Assembly (NCBI GenBank): GCA_017885365.1
Contig: JAFNGD010000044.1
Coordinates: 220 to 10,562 of the forward strand
Source of the DNA: Nitrospirota bacterium
GTDB lineage: Bacteria; Nitrospirota; UBA9217
DNA length: 10,343 bases
Direction of reading: 5' to 3'
The translations under genes and the position numbers were made by a program. How positions within the stretch are numbered: position 1 is the first letter of the stretch; every line of letters starts with the position of its first letter. Positions 7,445-10,343 of this stretch are shown piece after piece. The notes beneath the pieces are model-generated. The model did no database searches and was not told where the DNA came from. It saw nothing but the letters and a program-made list of their open reading frames with translations.

Positions 7445-7615
7445 TCAATGTGCCCAGACGCGGGCTGAACGCTCCGCTGAGTGCCGCAGGATGCGTTCGA
7501 TGTCCAGTGTCGTCGGCGCTTGTGCCGCAGGAGCGGCACCGACCGTCGGTTCCGTTGCCTGGCTCGCCGGCTGCGCTTCGGCTACCACCTCGAACTCTTG
7601 GATCACCACGCCCAT
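7445..7615 (-). CDS. Small CIS-cluster protein, 56 residues
   Basis: A 56-residue frame from an ATG at 7615-7613 to a TGA at 7447-7445 fills the space between the LysM and hub genes. It has a strong ribosome site (GGGAGGA) seven bases upstream. The sequence has three parts: a hydrophobic/acidic start (MGVVIQEFEVVAEAQP), a low-complexity Ala/Pro/Thr middle, and a basic helical end (LDIERILRHSAERSARVWAH). CIS clusters commonly carry a very small gene near the LysM and hub genes (for example Pvc6), and the start resembles the beta-strand start of small DUF5908-type proteins, from memory only. Function is unknown; a small tube-hub interface or assembly factor is a guess. Chance is unlikely because start, ribosome site and length fit the gap exactly. 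Confidence 0.75.
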   Translation of the reverse strand: MGVVIQEFEVVAEAQPASQATEPTVGAAPAAQAPTTLDIERILRHSAERSARVWAH

Positions 7616-7622
7616 GGTCTGC

Positions 7623-7629
7623 TCCTCCC
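7623..7629 (-). promoter_or_regulatory. Ribosome binding site of the small 56-residue gene
   Basis: GGGAGGA lies seven bases before the ATG at 7615, within the 22-base gap after the LysM stop. It is the main evidence that this very short frame is translated. Confidence 0.8.
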
Positions 7630-7637
7630 TGCGCTCA

Positions 7638-8369
7638 TCAGGTTCGCCGTACGTTCAGGTCGATCATCTGCCCCGGCTGCAGCAGCCGCGGATTTTCGAT
7701 ATTGTTTGCCGCGGCGATCGCCTGCCAGGACGCGCCCTTCCCGATCCTGTCAGCCATGCCCTGCAGCGTGTCACCGGCGGTCGCCGTCGAGAGCGGCTCG
7801 GTCCCTGCCGGAGCGCCGCCTCCCATACCGGCGACCGGCGCGCCTGCCCGCTGCTCGGGAGTGGTGAAGGCAAACTGGATCGATTGCTGCGAAATGCTCA
7901 GCGCTATGCCTGCCCGAAGCGGCTTCCCGTCGGGTGAAAAAAGCTCCAGAGACTCTTCCATCGATTCCACGATGCCGTCAAACTTGAACGTTCCCCAGCG
8001 GAAACTGACGCCGGGCGGCAGGAACTTGTTCTTGTCATCAGCAGCTGCCTTGGGCGTAATGAAATACGCCACCTTCTTTGTCACCTGGCGAACATCATCC
8101 ACCGTCGCATCCTCGCCCTGCGGAAGCGGCGAGGTCACGTCGAACCAGAGCTGAACGCTCAGCTTCGTCGTTCCTTTGCCGACGTACTGCGTGCCGCTCG
8201 TACTGCGCTGATCCACGGCGCCGGCCGGCTTCTCCGGCGGGACGATCTGGTTGGAAAAGCTCACCTTCAGGGATTCCGGGTTGAACTGCACGGGCACCTT
8301 TATCCCGTCGCTCCCATCAGTTTTCAGCTCGACGAGCTGGGCCTTTGTCACCGGTACGGCATCAGGCAT
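7638..8369 (-). CDS. LysM-domain CIS tube/baseplate protein (Afp7/Pvc7, gp53-like)
   Basis: Predicted 243-residue protein that joins the inner tube to the hub in Afp/PVC-type particles. Residues about 5-165 fit the CIS tube-protein N-terminal domain: VPVQFNPESLKVSFSNQ, TTKLSVQLWFDVTS, VRQVTKKVAYFI, LPPGVSFRWGTFKFDGIVES and LFSPDGKPLRAGIALSIS. Residues about 172-195 are a Gly/Ala/Pro linker. Residues about 196-241 are a LysM domain: TAGDTLQGMADRIG, WQAIAAANNIENPRLLQPGQ and MIDL. In this setting LysM is thought to be a structural contact in the baseplate and not a secreted peptidoglycan binder; no signal peptide is present. The ATG at 8369 has a near-perfect AGGAGG six bases upstream. It follows the tube gene after 72 bases, the largest gap in the window. 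Confidence 0.93.
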   Translation of the reverse strand: MPDAVPVTKAQLVELKTDGSDGIKVPVQFNPESLKVSFSNQIVPPEKPAGAVDQRSTSGTQYVGKGTTKLSVQLWFDVTSPLPQGEDATVDDVRQVTKKVAYFITPKAAADDKNKFLPPGVSFRWGTFKFDGIVESMEESLELFSPDGKPLRAGIALSISQQSIQFAFTTPEQRAGAPVAGMGGGAPAGTEPLSTATAGDTLQGMADRIGKGASWQAIAAANNIENPRLLQPGQMIDLNVRRT

Positions 8370-8441
8370 CTCTCCCCTCCTGGCGGCTGTTCACCGTTCA
8401 TGATCCACGAGGGACCATCCGCTCATCATGATCCTGGCACA
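8370..8441 (-). other. 72-base gap between tube and LysM genes with clustered ATCATG/CATGAT repeats
   Basis: This is the only gap above 25 bases in the window. It and the adjoining tube stop contain several copies of a short palindrome-like element: TCATGATCC at 8398-8406 and again at 8426-8434, the palindrome ATCATGAT at 8425-8432, and CATGAT (8427-8432) facing ATCATG (8441-8446) as a 6-bp stem with an 8-base loop. There is no U-run, so it is not a convincing terminator. It might modulate mRNA processing between the abundant sheath/tube part and the rarer baseplate part; this is speculative. Confidence 0.35.
8376..8381 (-). promoter_or_regulatory. Ribosome binding site of the LysM gene
   Basis: AGGAGG lies six bases before the ATG at 8369, an ideal spacing. 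It lets the gene be translated independently across the 72-base gap after the tube gene, and fixes the start. Confidence 0.88.
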
Positions 8442-8942
8442 TCATGGTGCAGTCGGTTTCTTGATGGTCAGCGATTCGTACGCAAGCTGCAGCTCTTCGA
8501 TCGCGACCATGCCATCCTTCGCGTTCAACGGCGGGGCCTTCAGCTTGACGGGAACGCAGCGTGTCAGGATGACCCGGGCGCGCTTTGTCTGTCCGTCGGC
8601 CGCGTAGAGCGTCACTTCAGCATTCCCGCGCAGTTCCTCGCGCAGTTGCGCTGTGGGCGCCTGCAGCAATTTGTTGAACCAGTCCCAGAGATCAAAGGTA
8701 TCGGTCATGCCGCGCTTCAGGGTAAGCTGTCCATAGCTCAAAGGTCCCAGCAGTCTCACCTGTCCGTTATTATTGCCGCCTTCACGGATCGTTTTGACCT
8801 CCATCGTCATTTCAAGTCCGTCGCATTCGGAAAAAGCGGCGTTACAGACCGCCGTCTGAGAAACACCTGGCACATTGATTGCGACGGCAAAGTTAAATGC
8901 CGTAAACGGATAGAGTACGGTCTCGCTGGCCGGGTTCGGCAT
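8442..8942 (-). CDS. Inner tail tube protein (T4 gp19-like; Afp1/Afp5-type)
   Basis: Predicted 166-residue tube protein, which stacks as hexamers to form the conduit inside the sheath. Family features in order: PFTAFNFAVAIN at the start, FSECDGLEMTMEVKTIREGG (the conserved G-L-E and E-G-G elements), PLSYGQLTLKRGMTDTFDLWDWF, a helix-loop LLQAPTAQLREELRGNAEVTLY, RARVILTRCVPVKLKAP, and IEELQLAYESLTI at the end. Length is typical. The gene begins three bases after the sheath stop, with its ribosome site overlapping that stop. Afp and PVC carry several tube paralogues; only one is visible here and it directly precedes the LysM gene, the position of Afp5/Pvc5. Whether another tube gene lies to the right cannot be told. 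Confidence 0.95.
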   Translation of the reverse strand: MPNPASETVLYPFTAFNFAVAINVPGVSQTAVCNAAFSECDGLEMTMEVKTIREGGNNNGQVRLLGPLSYGQLTLKRGMTDTFDLWDWFNKLLQAPTAQLREELRGNAEVTLYAADGQTKRARVILTRCVPVKLKAPPLNAKDGMVAIEELQLAYESLTIKKPTAP

Positions 8943-8945
8943 CGC

Positions 8946-10343
8946 CTACCTCCCCTCCGCAACTGCCATGCGGTCGCCCGTCTGTACGAGCCGGATCGTC
9001 AGAAACGTCATCGGCAGCGACGGCGCTACCCTCAGCTCAACGAGAAACCGGCCCTCATCCCTGCTCTGGCGGGTATTGAGCGAACTGTCGGTGACGACCT
9101 GAAATGCCTCGGCCGGCGCAGCCCCTTTAAAGGCGCCGCGCGAGAACAGGTCGCCCAGCATGGCTTCAAACCCGCGCTCAACCTGCGATCCGAACGAATC
9201 GTCGTTCGGTTCGAACACGTATGTTGCTCCCAGGCGAAGAGCCTGTCTGCGCAGCAGGATCATCAAACGGCGTACATTGATCGGGCGAAGCTCAGGGTCA
9301 TCGCTCATGGTGTCGGCGCTCAGGACCAGAAAGCCCCGAGCTTCCTGCCTGAGAAGATTGACCCGCGCCTCCTGCAATTCGAGCCTGCGGTCCGGGAGGA
9401 TCGGCGGGTCAAGCATGAGCGCATTTTTCACCGGGACATTGGCTGGCGCCACCCACGCGCCGCGTACCATGCTTCGTTCCGCGAAGATGCCGCACAGGGG
9501 GCCTTCCGGCGGAACGGTCCGCAGCGGATTGACCTGACTCTCGTCTCGGGTGACCACCCAGGGGTGATAGAGCGCGCCGTAGCTGAGCGCTGCCGGCTCC
9601 AATCCGTCGGGTACCGCTTCTTTCAATGTTTTTTTATGAGCTGCGCAGTCATTTTCCCGATAGTGCTCCGGGAGGGAAAGCACGGCAAACAAATCTCCCC
9701 GCGCCGCGCACATGCGCAGAAGCGCCCTCTGCACATCGAGAAGCGTCTCGAGCGTCTCGGTTGAATACTGCTCCGCCTTATTCTGCGTCCACGGTAGCGG
9801 CTCGCCAACCTGCACCGCTATGCCGGGCGACCAGTCGCTTGTATCGCCATTTTCCTCGGCCCGGACCCGATAGTAATAGGTCCCGGGTTGCCGTCCGTAA
9901 ATTGCAACCCGGTTGTCCCTGCCCTCATACATGACCGTAGCTCCGGCCCAATCAGGACTTGTCGCTTCCTGCACCGAGTACCGGGCATGTTGCTCGAATG
10001 ACCACGTAAGGACGAAGGAACCCGACAGGTCCGGTTTGCCGGCATCGAGATCTTTTGGAGGTTCAATTACCCGAATGGAGCAGTTGAGGAAGTTTCCCTG
10101 TAAGGGCTCTCTTCTCCGGTGGTCTTTGTCTTCGGAGCGCTTCTTTTGCTCTGCAGGAGACAGGTCGCATTTTTCGAAATGCCACCATTCCGGACGGAAT
10201 TCCGGCTTTGATTCCGGGTCCTGCTCCTTAGGCTGCTCAAGAGGCTCTTTCCATCCCCGATGAACTGCGTCGGGAACACTGATGATCGTCGCCTCGTCGA
10301 TCTCAAGCGCCGCATGGATGCCCTGAAGTTTTCGGATCGTCGG
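8946..10343 (-). CDS. Contractile tail sheath protein, C-terminal 465 residues, with Fn3-like insertion (runs off right edge)
   Basis: The frame is open from the right edge to a TAG at 8948-8946, so the N-terminus is missing. Numbered from the edge, residues 1-27 hold a sheath core strand (ALEIDEATIISVPDAV). Residues about 28-87 are a charged linker, and residues about 89-181 a fibronectin-III-like domain (FVLTWSFEQHARYSVQEA, GTYYYRVRAEENGDTSDWSP). The core resumes near residue 200 (LLDVQRALLRMCAARGDLFA), followed by ALYHPWVV, VPPEGPLCGIFAERSMVRGA and WVAPANVPVKNA. The last 115 residues are the conserved sheath end: INVRRLMILLRRQALRLGAT, YVFEPNDDSFGSQVERGFEA, DLFSRGAFKGAAPAEAFQVV and DEGRFLVELRVAPSLPMTFL. 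That C-terminal domain forms the inter-subunit mesh in known sheaths. A GTG at 9974 is not the start, because the upstream frame is open and sheath-like. Confidence 0.93.
   Translation of the reverse strand, partial: PTIRKLQGIHAALEIDEATIISVPDAVHRGWKEPLEQPKEQDPESKPEFRPEWWHFEKCDLSPAEQKKRSEDKDHRRREPLQGNFLNCSIRVIEPPKDLDAGKPDLSGSFVLTWSFEQHARYSVQEATSPDWAGATVMYEGRDNRVAIYGRQPGTYYYRVRAEENGDTSDWSPGIAVQVGEPLPWTQNKAEQYSTETLETLLDVQRALLRMCAARGDLFAVLSLPEHYRENDCAAHKKTLKEAVPDGLEPAALSYGALYHPWVVTRDESQVNPLRTVPPEGPLCGIFAERSMVRGAWVAPANVPVKNALMLDPPILPDRRLELQEARVNLLRQEARGFLVLSADTMSDDPELRPINVRRLMILLRRQALRLGATYVFEPNDDSFGSQVERGFEAMLGDLFSRGAFKGAAPAEAFQVVTDSSLNTRQSRDEGRFLVELRVAPSLPMTFLTIRLVQTGDRMAVAEGR
8949..8955 (-). 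promoter_or_regulatory. Ribosome binding site of the tube gene
   Basis: GGGGAGG lies six bases before the tube ATG and overlaps the last codons of the sheath gene, just ahead of its TAG. The strong site suits a highly expressed structural subunit and couples tube translation to the sheath. Confidence 0.85.

Noticed and set aside
8427..8446. Inverted repeat as a rho-independent terminator after the tube gene
   Set aside because: The stem is only 6 bp and partly AT, it includes the stop codon of the tube gene, and no U-run follows.
8400..9764. 454-codon plus-strand frame opposite the tube and sheath genes
   Set aside because: It is antisense to two genes with unmistakable family sequence; its product is rich in Arg, His and Gln with no recognisable motif, and such long shadows are common in GC-rich DNA.
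9972..9974. GTG as the start of a separate 342-residue protein
   Set aside because: The frame is open upstream to the window edge and contains sheath core sequence and the first half of the Fn3-like domain, so this codon is internal.
1..10343. Effector or toxin cargo, integrase, insertion sequence, tRNA or CRISPR within the window
   Set aside because: All sequence apart from short gaps is accounted for by CIS structural genes and the membrane protein; no such signature was seen on either strand.

Overview
The window is one uninterrupted stretch of a contractile injection system (CIS) operon: a phage-tail-like particle of the Afp/PVC/eCIS type. All ten supported genes lie on the minus strand, so transcription runs from position 10343 towards position 1. 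The DNA is GC-rich (about 60% by eye) with strong Shine-Dalgarno sites. There are no tRNAs, transposases, CRISPR arrays or phage head, portal, terminase or lysis genes. That favours a dedicated CIS locus over an intact prophage. The host cannot be named from this sequence. A GC-rich Gram-negative bacterium such as a deltaproteobacterium would fit, but other GC-rich bacteria or an archaeon are not excluded.

Layout in the direction of transcription: the C-terminal 465 residues of a tail sheath protein (open at the right edge) with a fibronectin-III-like insertion; the inner tube protein; a 72-bp gap with a small repeat cluster; a LysM-containing tube-cap/baseplate protein; a 56-residue small protein; a gp27/GPD-type hub; a gp5/gpV-type spike with OB-fold and beta-helix; a 707-residue uncharacterised protein with a C-terminal membrane segment; a gp25-like wedge protein; a gp6/baseplate-J-like wedge protein; and the first 271 residues of a beta-propeller-like protein that runs off the left edge.

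The genes are packed tightly. There are 4-base ATGA overlaps at hub/spike and membrane-protein/gp25, a 7-base overlap at spike/membrane-protein, and gaps of 1 to 22 bases elsewhere, so translational coupling is likely. Together they encode the contractile tail (sheath, tube), the tube-baseplate junction (LysM protein), the central spike (hub, gpV) and the wedges (gp25, gp6). The tape measure, AAA+ ATPase, tail terminator, tail fibres, PAAR tip and effectors are not in the window and would have to lie outside it.

The most unusual element is the 707-residue protein. It sits between spike and gp25, has no N-terminal signal peptide, and ends in a strongly hydrophobic segment, as a tail-anchored membrane protein would. 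One reading is that it docks an intracellular CIS to the cytoplasmic face of the membrane. This is an inference from topology and gene context, not a demonstrated function. The second notable feature is the Fn3-like domain inserted in the sheath, which could decorate the outside of the particle.
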